A program made the position numbers and the translations under genes. Below are positions 34,007 through 43,543 of a stretch of 64,000 nt of DNA, piece by piece. Numbering within the stretch: position 1 is the stretch's first letter; the number at the start of each line of letters is the position of its first letter. The notes beneath the pieces are model-generated. The model saw only the letters and a program-made list of their open reading frames with translations, was not told the origin of the DNA and did not search any database. The stretch spans positions 1 through 64,000 of the forward strand of contig JARUKZ010000015.1 in NCBI GenBank assembly GCA_029688955.1, written 5' to 3'. Source of the DNA: Chitinispirillales bacterium ANBcel5 (GTDB taxonomy: Bacteria; Fibrobacterota; Chitinivibrionia; Chitinivibrionales; Chitinispirillaceae).

Positions 34007-35389
34007 ATGTTGGCAGACAATCTATCTCAGGATTTACCAGTTACATCTCTTTGGCAAAACTGCCTCTCAAAAATACAACATAAAGTTGGACCTGCAAGTT
34101 ATGAAACATGGTTTAGAACTACAGATCTCAAAGTTGGACCTAATGGAGATGTTTCCCTTCTGGTTCCAAATCAGTTTTTTGCGGATTTTATTGAGGAACA
34201 TTTCTCCACTCTGATTTCAGAGGTATTAAAAGAGAACTCTGTAGAGGTTACCAGTCTTTCTTTTGTACCAACTGAAAAAGACTGGAAAATTGTACAGCCA
34301 CTCACTGAAGAGCTAACTGAAACACAAGAGAGAAAAATTCCACATGTTGTTCAGAAAAATGATCAATTTCACCCAAATTATCGCTTTGAGAGCTATGTAG
34401 TTGGTGACAGCAACAGAATGGCTCATGCTGCGGCCCTTGCGGTAGCCGAAGCACCAGGTAAAACCACCTTCAACCCTCTTATTATCTATGGTGGCACCGG
34501 ATTAGGAAAAACCCATCTGCTTCAGGCGATTGGTCATTTTGCACAAACTGAGGGAACAGCGGATAATGTTGTTTATCTTACCAGTGAAGAATTTACCAAT
34601 CAGTACATTAATTATGTAGTGAACAAAAAAGATTCAACTTCATTTTATAAAAAGTTTTCTGATGTTGATCTGCTTTTAATAGACGACATTCAGTTCTTTA
34701 GTGGAAAACCGGGAACACAGAAGGAATTTTTTAGGATTTTTAACAAGCTTCTGCTCAATAACAAACAGATTGTTCTTTCTTCAGACAGACAGCCAGACAA
34801 GATTCCCGATATGATGGATCACATCATAAACCGATTCATGGGTGGACTTAATACCGACATTCAACCCCCTAATCTTGAAACCAGAATCGCAATACTTCGC
34901 AAAAAGGCAGAAACTGATGGTTTAATTCTTCCCGAAGAGGTACTTCAGTATATTGCCGGTCATATTACTTCAAACGTCAGAGAACTTGAAGGCACTTTGA
35001 TAAAACTCATTGCGTCCTCCTCTTTTACTGGTAGAGATATCACGTTAGATGTAGCAAAGCAGTTATGCGGAGATGCCATCTCAAGCAAAGAAGAACGGCT
35101 TTCAATAAAATTCATTCAGCAAAAAACTGCTGAGGAGTTCTCAATCAGCGCAAATCAGTTTGCCGCTCATACACGCAAAAAAGAAGTTGCTCTTCCCCGC
35201 TCTGTAGCTATGTATCTTTGCAAAAAATGGACACGACAATCACTTAGAAGTATAGGGCTTGAATTTGGTGGACGCGATTACTCCACTGTTATCCATTCAT
35301 TTAAGAAAATCGAAGCTGAATTAGAGAAAAACAACGATTTAAAAGCACGAGTGAATGCAATAGAGCAAATCCTTGAAGGACATGGTTAA
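34007..35389 (+). CDS. dnaA: Chromosomal replication initiator protein DnaA
   Basis: A 460-residue initiator that binds DnaA boxes and opens the origin. The ATG at 34007 after AAGGTG is preferred to one at 33980 that lacks a ribosome binding site. Domain I (SLWQNCLSKIQHKVG) is followed by a linker, the AAA+ domain with Walker A GGTGLGKTH and Walker B LLIDDIQF, and the C-terminal DNA-binding domain with GGRDYSTVIHS. The neighbours are an MCE gene and trmFO, not dnaN and gyrB, so the usual origin operon is split. Confidence 0.97.
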   Translation: MLADNLSQDLPVTSLWQNCLSKIQHKVGPASYETWFRTTDLKVGPNGDVSLLVPNQFFADFIEEHFSTLISEVLKENSVEVTSLSFVPTEKDWKIVQPLTEELTETQERKIPHVVQKNDQFHPNYRFESYVVGDSNRMAHAAALAVAEAPGKTTFNPLIIYGGTGLGKTHLLQAIGHFAQTEGTADNVVYLTSEEFTNQYINYVVNKKDSTSFYKKFSDVDLLLIDDIQFFSGKPGTQKEFFRIFNKLLLNNKQIVLSSDRQPDKIPDMMDHIINRFMGGLNTDIQPPNLETRIAILRKKAETDGLILPEEVLQYIAGHITSNVRELEGTLIKLIASSSFTGRDITLDVAKQLCGDAISSKEERLSIKFIQQKTAEEFSISANQFAAHTRKKEVALPRSVAMYLCKKWTRQSLRSIGLEFGGRDYSTVIHSFKKIEAELEKNNDLKARVNAIEQILEGHG

Positions 35390-35398
35390 GCCTCTCTG

Positions 35399-36730
35399 TT
35401 AACCGATATTTTCATTCCATTGCCTAAGGGACTCTAAAGCTCTGCTGCACAGGAGTTCCTTTTTCCTCTTTTTTCCATCTCTTTTCTTAAATAGTTCCTG
35501 AGATAGAGGTGGGAAAAGCCCAAAGTGAATATTTGATGGCGAAAAAGGTTCCTGTGTTGATGAAGTAACGTGCCTGAGCATGGCTCCAAGGGCAGTCTCT
35601 TGTGGTGCAGGAGGCAATATTTCACCATCCAGTTTTGCTTTTGCAAATAAAGCGGCCATATGTCCGGTCGCAATACTTTCGGTATAGCCTTCGTTACCAC
35701 ACATCTGACCAGCCATAAAGAGATGAGGATATTTTTTTAAAGACAGATTATAGTTAAGTAATTTTGGTGAGTCCACATAAGTATTTCTATGTATACTTCC
35801 AAACCGAAGGAACTCTGCATTCTCAAGCCCCGGAATCATTCTGAACACAATTTTTTGTTGAGGAACTGTCAACCTGGTTTGAAACCCGACCATATTGTAA
35901 CTATCGCCCCCTGCATCTTCCTTCCTAAGTTGACACAATGCATAGGGACGTTTTCCTGTGCGGGGATCCACAAATCCAACAGGACGTAATGGACCGAAAG
36001 CCAAACATTTATACCCCCGCTCAGCCATAACTTCAACCGGTAAACAAGCCTCAAAAAAGCGCATGCTTTCAAACTCTCTGGCATTGGTACGATCGGCGTC
36101 CCTGAGTGCAGTATAGAAGGAATTATACTCTTCTTCTGAAAAAGGGCAGTTTAAATAATCCTTGTTTTCTGCATCTCTTCTTGAAGCATGAAAGGCTACA
36201 CTCATATCTATAGAGTCTGCATCGATTATTGGTGCAATTGCATCGTAGAAATGAAGTTTTGTTGAAGATACATTTTCCTGTATCCAGGATGTCAGTTTTT
36301 GAGAAGCAAGAGGGCCTGCAGCTACAATACACGGCGCCCCATTAACAGGAAGTGAAGTTATCTCTTTTCGTATGAGATCTATTCGTGGCTCCTGCTCAAT
36401 CAAATCTAAAACATATTTAGAAAAATGCTCACGGTTAACTGCAAGTGCAGCTCCAGCGGGAACAGCGGTCTCTTTGGCCGCTTTAATCACAGGACTCCGA
36501 AGTTCAATAAGTTCTTCTTTAAGCAAACCATGCGCAGAAGGTGGCTCTTTAGCTTTAAAAGAGTTTGAACACACAAGTTCAGCAGGCATTTGAGTCTTGT
36601 GAGCCGGAGATATGAAATGGGGTCTGGCTTCAAACAGGGTTACATTTACCCCCATTGAAGCCAACACCAATGCAGCTTCCGATCCAGCCAAACCGGCTCC
36701 AACAACTGTAACCCGATTTTCCGCAATCAT
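35399..36730 (-). CDS. trmFO: Folate/FAD-dependent tRNA m5U54 methyltransferase TrmFO
   Basis: A 443-residue flavoprotein that makes 5-methyluridine at position 54 of tRNA using methylene-tetrahydrofolate. The FAD motif VTVVGAGLAGSEAALVLA is at about residues 8-25, with HKTQMPAELVCSNSFKA containing the reactive cysteine and GQMCGNEGYTESIATG near the C-terminus. It is directly followed by topA's position upstream (0-base gap), a pairing also common in other bacteria. Confidence 0.95.
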   Translation of the reverse strand: MIAENRVTVVGAGLAGSEAALVLASMGVNVTLFEARPHFISPAHKTQMPAELVCSNSFKAKEPPSAHGLLKEELIELRSPVIKAAKETAVPAGAALAVNREHFSKYVLDLIEQEPRIDLIRKEITSLPVNGAPCIVAAGPLASQKLTSWIQENVSSTKLHFYDAIAPIIDADSIDMSVAFHASRRDAENKDYLNCPFSEEEYNSFYTALRDADRTNAREFESMRFFEACLPVEVMAERGYKCLAFGPLRPVGFVDPRTGKRPYALCQLRKEDAGGDSYNMVGFQTRLTVPQQKIVFRMIPGLENAEFLRFGSIHRNTYVDSPKLLNYNLSLKKYPHLFMAGQMCGNEGYTESIATGHMAALFAKAKLDGEILPPAPQETALGAMLRHVTSSTQEPFSPSNIHFGLFPPLSQELFKKRDGKKRKKELLCSRALESLRQWNENIG

Positions 36731-39028
36731 CTACTTTTCCTGCTGAAGCTGTTCTGTTGAGGTTGTCTCTGTAGTAGTTTCACCTTCTTCAGGGTATTCA
36801 ACTTTGCAGGAAAGACAGCGTAGAAAAACACCCTTCCTTTTGTTTTCTTTTCTTACCAGGATTGGATACCCGCATTTTTCACATTTTTTATCAACGGGTG
36901 GGTCCCAGGAAGCAAACGTACAATTTGGATAATTGCTGCAACCAAAAAATACTTTACCTCTTCTGGTCTTACGCTGCACAATCGCTCCGTCGCACCCTTC
37001 CTGCGGACAGGTAACCCCTGTAGAGATGGAACGGGTATTTTTACAATCCGGATACTTTGAACACCCAAGAAACTTGTTGCCCTTAATGGACAGCACCACC
37101 ATTGGTGAACCACATTTATCACACTTTTCATCGGTTGTTTCGACTTCAATCTTTTCCAGTGGCTCAGTATACTTACAGGATGGGAAACCCTGACAAGCAA
37201 GGAATTTACCATTCCTACTCCATTTAACAACCAGCGGATGCTCCTGGCATTCTGGACACGTTCTGTCAGTTACTTCCTGATTCTGTGCACGAAGATCCTT
37301 TATATTCTTACGCACATCATTTAATCTATCTGCAAACGGGCTGTAAAACTCTTTTAACACATTCACCCACTCGGCATTACCTTCTTCAATGTTATCAAGA
37401 GTTGATTCCATATCTGCGGTGAAATGAACATCGAATATCTTGGGAAATTCCCGGATAAGAATATTCTTTACCATGTACCCTATTTCTGTAGGTTTAAACC
37501 GTCTGCTTTCAACTTCAGTATATTTACGTCTTTTTAGCGTATCAATAATTTGAGCATAGGTACTCGGTCTGCCAATCCCTTTGTCTTCTAATTCCCGCAC
37601 AAGTGATGCTTCGGTGTACCTTGGTGGTGGCTGGGTAAAGTGTTGCTTATCAGAAAGAGCTTTCAGTGCTGGCTTGTCATCAACCTTAAGAACTGGTATT
37701 TTTTCATCCTGTTTATCACTACTTTCCGACGATTCATCTACACTTTCATCATAAAGAGCGAGAAAACCATCAAATTTCATTATGGAACCATTAGCTCTGA
37801 GAACACATTTATCACCGTCTATATCAACCCTTGTTGAATCGAAAAGAGCATTTTCCATCTGTGACGCCAAAAATCTTTTCCAAATTAGTTCATAAAGTCT
37901 GAATTGATCTTTGGTTAAAAACTGTTTTACCTTTTCAGGAGCTAAATCGGGCTGTACCTGAGAGGGTCGAATAGCTTCGTGAGCATCCTGAGCATTTTTG
38001 TTTTTTCCATACAGACGCGGAGCCGAAGGAAGATGTTTTTCGGTAAACATCGTCGCTATCAGCGATCTTGCGTCATTTAAGGCCTCGGTCGCAATACGTG
38101 TTGAGTCTGTACGCATATAGGTGATAAGACCCATAGAGCCAAGATGCCCAAGTTCTAAACCTTCATAGAGTTGCTGTGCAATCATCATTGTTTTTGCTGC
38201 GCTGAAATTCAGTTTCCGGGAAGCTTCCTGTTGCAAAGTACTTGTAATAAAGGGAGGGTATGGCTTCCTTTTCTTTTCAGTTTTCTGAACATCTATGACC
38301 TTGAATTCTGCCCTTTTAAGTCGATCTATCGTTGATTTTGCAGCAGTTTCATCGGGTAGTAATGGTTTGTCAACATTTGAGGCCTTGCGCCCTTCAATAG
38401 AAACAAGTTTAGCAGAAAACTGAGTCTTATCATACTCGAAAGTACCATGAATGGACCAGTACTCTTTCTTCTCAAAAGCGTTTATTTCATCTTCACGTTC
38501 ACAGATAAGGCGCAATGCAACAGACTGCACGCGTCCTGCACTTAATCCCCTAAAAACGGTTCTCCAAAGAATGGGTGATACCTGATAACCAACAATTCGG
38601 TCCAGTATCCTACGCGCCTGCTGTGCGTTAACTTTGTTCATATCAATTTGATGAGGATCATCGAACGCAGAAAGCACAGCCCTCTTGGTTATCTCATTGA
38701 ACATGACCCGTTTGATATTTCCATTTTCTTTTGCTATACTTTGAGCCACATGCCAGGCAATAGCTTCCCCTTCACGGTCAGGGTCAGGAGCAAGATAGAT
38801 ATCATCAGCCTTTGCAGCTTCATCCTTTAACTCACGTAAAACACGCCTTTTGCCTTTAGATGGGGTGTATTTAGGCTTAAAATCTCGCTCTATGTCCACC
38901 CCCAGTTCTTTTTCGGGCAGATCAATTATGTGACCCATCGTTGCTCTCACAGCAAAATCTTTTCCAAGATATTTGGATATCGTTTTACACTTTGCTGGAG
39001 ACTCAACAACAACCAAATGTTTCGCCAT
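36731..39028 (-). CDS. topA: DNA topoisomerase I
   Basis: A 765-residue type IA topoisomerase that relaxes negative supercoils. The N-terminal TOPRIM domain begins KHLVVVESPAKCKTI and includes the acidic motif DPDREGEAIAWH (about 81-92). The catalytic tyrosine is in GLITYMRTDSTRI. Four cysteine zinc-finger repeats follow at the C-terminus, starting CPECQEHPL, CDKCGSPM, CPQEGCDG and CEKCGYP, then an acidic threonine-rich tail. It shares an operon with trmFO. Confidence 0.97.
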   Translation of the reverse strand: MAKHLVVVESPAKCKTISKYLGKDFAVRATMGHIIDLPEKELGVDIERDFKPKYTPSKGKRRVLRELKDEAAKADDIYLAPDPDREGEAIAWHVAQSIAKENGNIKRVMFNEITKRAVLSAFDDPHQIDMNKVNAQQARRILDRIVGYQVSPILWRTVFRGLSAGRVQSVALRLICEREDEINAFEKKEYWSIHGTFEYDKTQFSAKLVSIEGRKASNVDKPLLPDETAAKSTIDRLKRAEFKVIDVQKTEKKRKPYPPFITSTLQQEASRKLNFSAAKTMMIAQQLYEGLELGHLGSMGLITYMRTDSTRIATEALNDARSLIATMFTEKHLPSAPRLYGKNKNAQDAHEAIRPSQVQPDLAPEKVKQFLTKDQFRLYELIWKRFLASQMENALFDSTRVDIDGDKCVLRANGSIMKFDGFLALYDESVDESSESSDKQDEKIPVLKVDDKPALKALSDKQHFTQPPPRYTEASLVRELEDKGIGRPSTYAQIIDTLKRRKYTEVESRRFKPTEIGYMVKNILIREFPKIFDVHFTADMESTLDNIEEGNAEWVNVLKEFYSPFADRLNDVRKNIKDLRAQNQEVTDRTCPECQEHPLVVKWSRNGKFLACQGFPSCKYTEPLEKIEVETTDEKCDKCGSPMVVLSIKGNKFLGCSKYPDCKNTRSISTGVTCPQEGCDGAIVQRKTRRGKVFFGCSNYPNCTFASWDPPVDKKCEKCGYPILVRKENKRKGVFLRCLSCKVEYPEEGETTTETTSTEQLQQEK

Positions 39029-39122
39029 AGTAGTTATTCCTTAGGTTACTTAACAGTCAGCCACTTTATCTGTTTGGATGAAATGTGTGCCGCCGTTCTT
39101 TTCACTTTTATAAATTTCATTT

Positions 39123-40751
39123 TTAGTGTTTGAAATGACGCATTCCTGTAAAAATCATTGCTATTCCAAACCTGTTACAGGCATCAATTACTTCATTATC
39201 CCTTTTTGATCCACCGGGTTGGATTATATACTTAATACCTGCAGCGTGTGCTTGCTCTACCGAGTCTGCAAATGGGAAAAAAGCATCTGAGGCAAGAACA
39301 AAATCTCCAAATTCACTAAATTCCTGATTAACCGGGATATCTTTTGATAATTCCTTATAATCACAGGACAGGTTTTCCCTTGCCTTGCTCAGCGCAAGTT
39401 TTCTGAGACTATCGACTCTGTTGGGTTGTCCTGCACCCATTCCCGTAATACGAAATTGCCCCCTTTTATATTCTTGGGCAAGTACAATTGCATTGGATTT
39501 GACATGTTTAGCCCCTTTCCATGCAAATTGAGCTAGTTTCTCTTTTTCCCCAGGAAAGTTATTTTCTGTTACACACTCCCAGTTTTTGAAGAGTACGTCA
39601 TCAACACTCTGTCTCAGAAGACCACCCCGGATATGTTTTAAAACATAATCGTTGTCTTGCTTTTCTCCCAGAGGGTTTTCCAAAGCCAAAATTCGTAATG
39701 ATGAGCTCTTTTGTTTTAAAAAATCTAATGCTTCTTTGGAAAAATCGGGAGCAATCAAAACCTCAACAAAGCGCCCTGAAAATACTTCAGCAACCTCTCG
39801 ATCCACCGCTTTGCTCAGGGCAACGACACTGCCAAATGCAGAAACCGGGTCACCTGACCAGGCTGCTTCAAGTGCTTCTAAAATTGTTTCACCTGTAGCA
39901 TACCCACAAGGATTGGTGTGCTTAATGATTGCCGCAGCAGGTTGATCACCAAGTTCCCTCACTGCCTCAAGAGCAGCATCAGTATCCACGATGTTATTGT
40001 AAGAGAGTTCCTTACCAGTAAGCTGCTTGGCTTCTGCTACGCAACCAGCTCTACCCATTCGGGGATCCTTATAGAAACTTGCGCTCTGGTGAGGATTTTC
40101 ACCATACCTAAGTTTAACTCCGTTTCCATATTTTAAACGCAGGACTTCCTCCTGAAGATATACTTCTGAAAGATAGGTATCTATGGCAGAGTCGTAGTCA
40201 GCAGTGTGCCTGAAAGCTTTTACTGCAAGTTTTTTTCGGCTTTCAAAAGAAATGGTGCCGTTTTCATCAAGCTCATCAATAATATCGCAATAATCACAGG
40301 GGTCAACAACAACAGTAACATAGGCATGGTTTTTTGCAGAACTTCTAACCATTGTCGGACCACCTATATCTATGTTTTCTATTGCGTCCTCAATTCTAAC
40401 ATCTTCCCTTGCAACAGTTTTCTCAAATGGATAAAGATTAACTACGACAAGATCAATCTGTTTAATTCCATTCTCTTTCATCTCAGTGATATGGGTCGAA
40501 TTGTCTCTTACAGCCAGTATTCCACCATGAATGCGGGGGTGAAGAGTCTTAACTCTACCATCCATTATTTCAGGATGGCCTGTATAACTGTCCACAGAAA
40601 CAACGTCTACACCGCTTTCTTTCAGTTTCTTCCAAGTGCCACCGGTTGAGAGTATCTCCACACCCTTTTCTGCAAGGGCTTTTGCAAACTCCACAACACC
40701 GCTTTTGTCCGAAACACTTATCAAAGCTCTGTTTATTTTAATCGGCCCCAT
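39123..40751 (-). CDS. purH: Bifunctional AICAR transformylase/IMP cyclohydrolase
   Basis: A 542-residue enzyme of the last two steps of purine synthesis. The N-terminal MGS-like cyclohydrolase part has RALISVSDKSGV and STGGTWK; the transformylase part has KHTNPCGYA with the catalytic KH pair and LRYGENPHQSA. The length is typical. It lies upstream of topA on the same strand, separated by 94 bases. Confidence 0.97.
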   Translation of the reverse strand: MGPIKINRALISVSDKSGVVEFAKALAEKGVEILSTGGTWKKLKESGVDVVSVDSYTGHPEIMDGRVKTLHPRIHGGILAVRDNSTHITEMKENGIKQIDLVVVNLYPFEKTVAREDVRIEDAIENIDIGGPTMVRSSAKNHAYVTVVVDPCDYCDIIDELDENGTISFESRKKLAVKAFRHTADYDSAIDTYLSEVYLQEEVLRLKYGNGVKLRYGENPHQSASFYKDPRMGRAGCVAEAKQLTGKELSYNNIVDTDAALEAVRELGDQPAAAIIKHTNPCGYATGETILEALEAAWSGDPVSAFGSVVALSKAVDREVAEVFSGRFVEVLIAPDFSKEALDFLKQKSSSLRILALENPLGEKQDNDYVLKHIRGGLLRQSVDDVLFKNWECVTENNFPGEKEKLAQFAWKGAKHVKSNAIVLAQEYKRGQFRITGMGAGQPNRVDSLRKLALSKARENLSCDYKELSKDIPVNQEFSEFGDFVLASDAFFPFADSVEQAHAAGIKYIIQPGGSKRDNEVIDACNRFGIAMIFTGMRHFKH

Positions 40752-40885
40752 CTTCTCCTACCTAAATAGATTGAAATACGTAATATATATAGAATAGAAC
40801 CTACAAAATGCTATTTGTACTGTTTTGATGCAAAAGAATTAAGAAATCTAGGGTAAGTCAGGGGATTAGCATCTCTAAAAAAGTA

Positions 40886-40921
40886 AATACCCTCAGGTCT
40901 TTTTGTGATCCTGAGGGTATT
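40886..40921 (-). terminator. Intrinsic terminator of the GH5-1 gene
   Basis: AATACCCTCAGG (40886-40897) and CCTGAGGGTATT (40910-40921) form a perfect 12-bp stem with a 12-base loop. On the minus strand it lies after the GH5 stop and is followed by a T-rich stretch. Confidence 0.8.
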
Positions 40922-40947
40922 ATCACCAATCCAGTATAAAATAAACA

Positions 40948-43251
40948 CTAATCAATGATTGTAGAGAAGACCTCTGCTTTTCTGTTTCCGATAAGACGAA
41001 TCAGCCACAGTCCACTGGAAAGATCATTTACGCTTAATCGTGAATGAGTTACCCTTCCACTATGAACGATTCGTCCATTGGGTCTTAATAACTCATAACC
41101 AGTAAATTGATGCGATTCAGGTAACAAAATCTCTAATCCCCTCCGATTAGAAACAATCCTTACAGAGTTATTGTTTCTTTGCCGCATCCTGTAAGCAGAA
41201 GTATTTTGGGAACTAAATGCAATCCAGTTAATATTGAACAATCCGTGGGCATCTCCACTAAACGCAAGCCTGAGCATATGCTCACCCTCAGGAAGTTCTA
41301 ACGTTGTACTTATAGTTTCCCAACTCTGCCATCCACCGGTAGTTGAGACATCAACAACCCCAAGTTCATTGTCACCAATCAGAAAGGTGATAGTTCCCCC
41401 CTCTGTTTCAGTCGCGACTCTAAGATCAACATCATATACACCTGCTCTTTCTACCCTAAGCTGGTACTCAGCCCAATCTCCTCCATCGATATATCCTATA
41501 TTTTCTCCCCCACCGGCATCTTCTGTTGACTCTGTTTGAATTCCTGACATATTGACAAAGTCTTGAACCTGAAGTGTACCGGGTATGTTGTATAAAGAAC
41601 CAGGGTCACCGGGATCGTCACCGGGATCGTCACCGGGATCGTCACCGGGATCGTCACCGGGATCGTCACCGGGATGCCCCCCATGATGGATCTGAAAATC
41701 CAACCAATTAATATTAAACAATCCATAGGCATCCCCGTTGAAAGCCAGTCGTAGTGTATGTTCACCCTGGGGTAGTTCTAATGTTGTGCTTATAGTCTCC
41801 CAACTCTGCCACCCCCCGGTAGTTGAAACATTTACGCTTCCAAGCTCATTACCACCAATCAGAAAAGCAACTGTCCCCCCTTCACTTTCAGTGGCAACTC
41901 TAAGCTCAACATTGTAAGTTCCTGCATTATGAATAACTAATTGGTATTCAGCCCAGTCTCCATCATCGATATAGGCAATATTGTCCCCTCCTCCGGCATC
42001 TGATGTTGACTCAGTTACAATTCCAGACATGGAATGGAAATGTTGGGCCTGAACAGTACCAGGTATACTGTGTGTGGCGGGGGCACCTGGATCGTCACCT
42101 GGATCGTCACCTGGATCGTCACCTGGATCGTCACCTGGATCGTCACCTGGATCGTCACCTGGATCGTCACCTGGATCGTCACCCGGGTCAGGGTAGTCAT
42201 AATCCTGAGCATACTCAATAAGTTTATTTCTAATAAAGTTTCCGGATGTACTTAGGTCACCTACATTCCATCCGCCCTGAGAACCAGGCGTATTGAGTAT
42301 AGATGAGCTTTCGGTAAGATGGTGTACAGACCAGTTACACCAGCTAATATGATTTCGATCCATCCAGGCCAACCACTCTTCTGTTTCAGAAATATAAACC
42401 TGCCGATCATCTTCACCTCCGCCGCATGCTGCGGTTGTTCCCCATTCCGTAACAAACAGGGCAACATCTCTGTTTAGAGCTTCGTCTGCGAACCCTCTGT
42501 GAGTACTGCCATGTGTACCGGCATAAAAATGAAGCGTATAAGCCACATTGTCATCCATTGTAATAGGGTTTTCTGCGGCAATATCCACTCTTTGACTCCA
42601 GGTTGGAGTGCCTGCAACGATAAGATTTTGGGCACCCTCTTCTCTTATAACCTCTATTACTTCTTCAAAGTAGGGTTTAAGCTCATAGTTCCAGTAATCT
42701 TTATGCTCAGTATACTCTTTAGACTCGATGGGTTCATTTAGTGGTTCATAAATTAAATTAGGTACATCACTGTACTCAGACGCGATAGTTCGAAAAAAAT
42801 CTTTTGCACCATCCAGTATATCCTTTGGCTCTTGGTCATCAGCATCGTAGGCATGGAAATCGACTATCACATATATCCCTCGGTCGATTGCAGCATCTAT
42901 TACATTTCTAGCAAGATTTAATTGACCTTCCCTCTGCTCCGGATCCATGAAGCCATCTAACCTTTCACGGGTCCTGGCAGCAATAGCAGCTCTAACAACT
43001 GTGGATTTCCAGTCATCAACAAGGGTATTTACAACATTTTGATTATAGTAGTCTTCCCCCCCCCAGATACTCCAGTAAAGACTCATTCCCCGAAGCTGCA
43101 CAGGTTGGCTGTGTTCCCCAACAATCCTGTTTCCATCGACACGGAGCATTCCATGGTGATCTACAGGATTAGCGGGCTGTGAGAAGGCCAATGCCAGTGA
43201 AATTAAAATTAAAAGTATACTTTTCCTTAGTAGTAGAGTTTTTTTCATCAA
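40948..43251 (-). CDS. Secreted GH5 endoglucanase with two CBM6 modules (GH5-1)
   Basis: A 767-residue exported enzyme. A signal peptide covers residues 1-24 (cleavage near LAFSQP). The GH5 catalytic domain spans about 30-345, with the acid/base in PLNEPI and the nucleophile in VTEWGTT. A linker of eight PGDD repeats leads to a CBM6 module (about 400-525), a second PGDD linker (five repeats) to another CBM6 (about 555-690), and the C-terminal 65 residues (SHQFTGYELLRPNGR..., then LSSGLWLIRL) are shared with GH5-2 and look like a sorting or anchoring domain. CBM6 modules bind beta-glucans or xylan. It probably degrades cellulose or mixed glucans outside the cell. Confidence 0.9.
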   Translation of the reverse strand: MMKKTLLLRKSILLILISLALAFSQPANPVDHHGMLRVDGNRIVGEHSQPVQLRGMSLYWSIWGGEDYYNQNVVNTLVDDWKSTVVRAAIAARTRERLDGFMDPEQREGQLNLARNVIDAAIDRGIYVIVDFHAYDADDQEPKDILDGAKDFFRTIASEYSDVPNLIYEPLNEPIESKEYTEHKDYWNYELKPYFEEVIEVIREEGAQNLIVAGTPTWSQRVDIAAENPITMDDNVAYTLHFYAGTHGSTHRGFADEALNRDVALFVTEWGTTAACGGGEDDRQVYISETEEWLAWMDRNHISWCNWSVHHLTESSSILNTPGSQGGWNVGDLSTSGNFIRNKLIEYAQDYDYPDPGDDPGDDPGDDPGDDPGDDPGDDPGDDPGDDPGAPATHSIPGTVQAQHFHSMSGIVTESTSDAGGGDNIAYIDDGDWAEYQLVIHNAGTYNVELRVATESEGGTVAFLIGGNELGSVNVSTTGGWQSWETISTTLELPQGEHTLRLAFNGDAYGLFNINWLDFQIHHGGHPGDDPGDDPGDDPGDDPGDDPGDPGSLYNIPGTLQVQDFVNMSGIQTESTEDAGGGENIGYIDGGDWAEYQLRVERAGVYDVDLRVATETEGGTITFLIGDNELGVVDVSTTGGWQSWETISTTLELPEGEHMLRLAFSGDAHGLFNINWIAFSSQNTSAYRMRQRNNNSVRIVSNRRGLEILLPESHQFTGYELLRPNGRIVHSGRVTHSRLSVNDLSSGLWLIRLIGNRKAEVFSTIID
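41601..41676. repeat. 12-bp coding repeat array encoding a PGDD linker (second linker)
   Basis: On the plus strand the unit reads CCGGGATCGTCA, repeated about five to six times; on the coding strand it gives PGDD. Every unit has CCGGG, unlike the other array in the same gene. Confidence 0.9.
42085..42190. repeat. 12-bp coding repeat array encoding a PGDD linker (first linker)
   Basis: On the plus strand the unit is CCTGGATCGTCA, about eight times, encoding PGDD between the GH5 domain and the first CBM6. The T at the third position distinguishes every unit from the 41601 array except the last, which reads CCCGGGTCA. Confidence 0.9.
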
Positions 43252-43258
43252 ATACCTC

Positions 43259-43270
43259 TTGATCGATCAA
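43259..43270. promoter_or_regulatory. Palindrome upstream of GH5-1
   Basis: TTGATCGATCAA is a perfect 12-bp palindrome directly before the ribosome binding site of the GH5-1 gene. It resembles TTAATCGATTAA found at the same place before GH5-2 (45324-45335). A LacI-type or other carbohydrate regulator could bind both. Confidence 0.5.
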
Positions 43271-43490
43271 AGCTAAATTGCATTCTTATTGTTCTATATA
43301 CTTGGTAGAAAAAAAGACTGTTAAGGTTTGTTGTTATTTCTATATATTCGTAGACTGTAGTTTTGAACCACATATGCATGATGAGTGGATCGGTTTTATT
43401 ATGAGCATGGAATTTCCAACACAATTTACAGTAGACAGTGTTCATTTAAAACTTATGTCCAATTCAACCAGTCGATTACATGTATAAAAA

Positions 43491-43518
43491 AATGCCCCAG
43501 AAAATTATCTGAGGCATT
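43491..43518 (-). terminator. Intrinsic terminator of GH5-2
   Basis: AATGCCCCAGA (43491-43501) and TCTGAGGCATT (43508-43518) pair with a single mismatch around a 6-base loop; on the minus strand a T-run (seven T) follows. It lies 25 bases after the GH5-2 stop codon. Confidence 0.8.
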
Positions 43519-43543
43519 ACAATGTATAAAGAATTATTGAAAT

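Noticed and set aside
42003..42255. Antisense open frames within the PGDD array
   Set aside because: They are shadows of the 12-bp coding repeat in the GH5 gene.
43278..43487. 69-residue plus-strand frame between the GH5 genes
   Set aside because: It overlaps the promoter of GH5-1 and runs into the terminator of GH5-2; no start signal.
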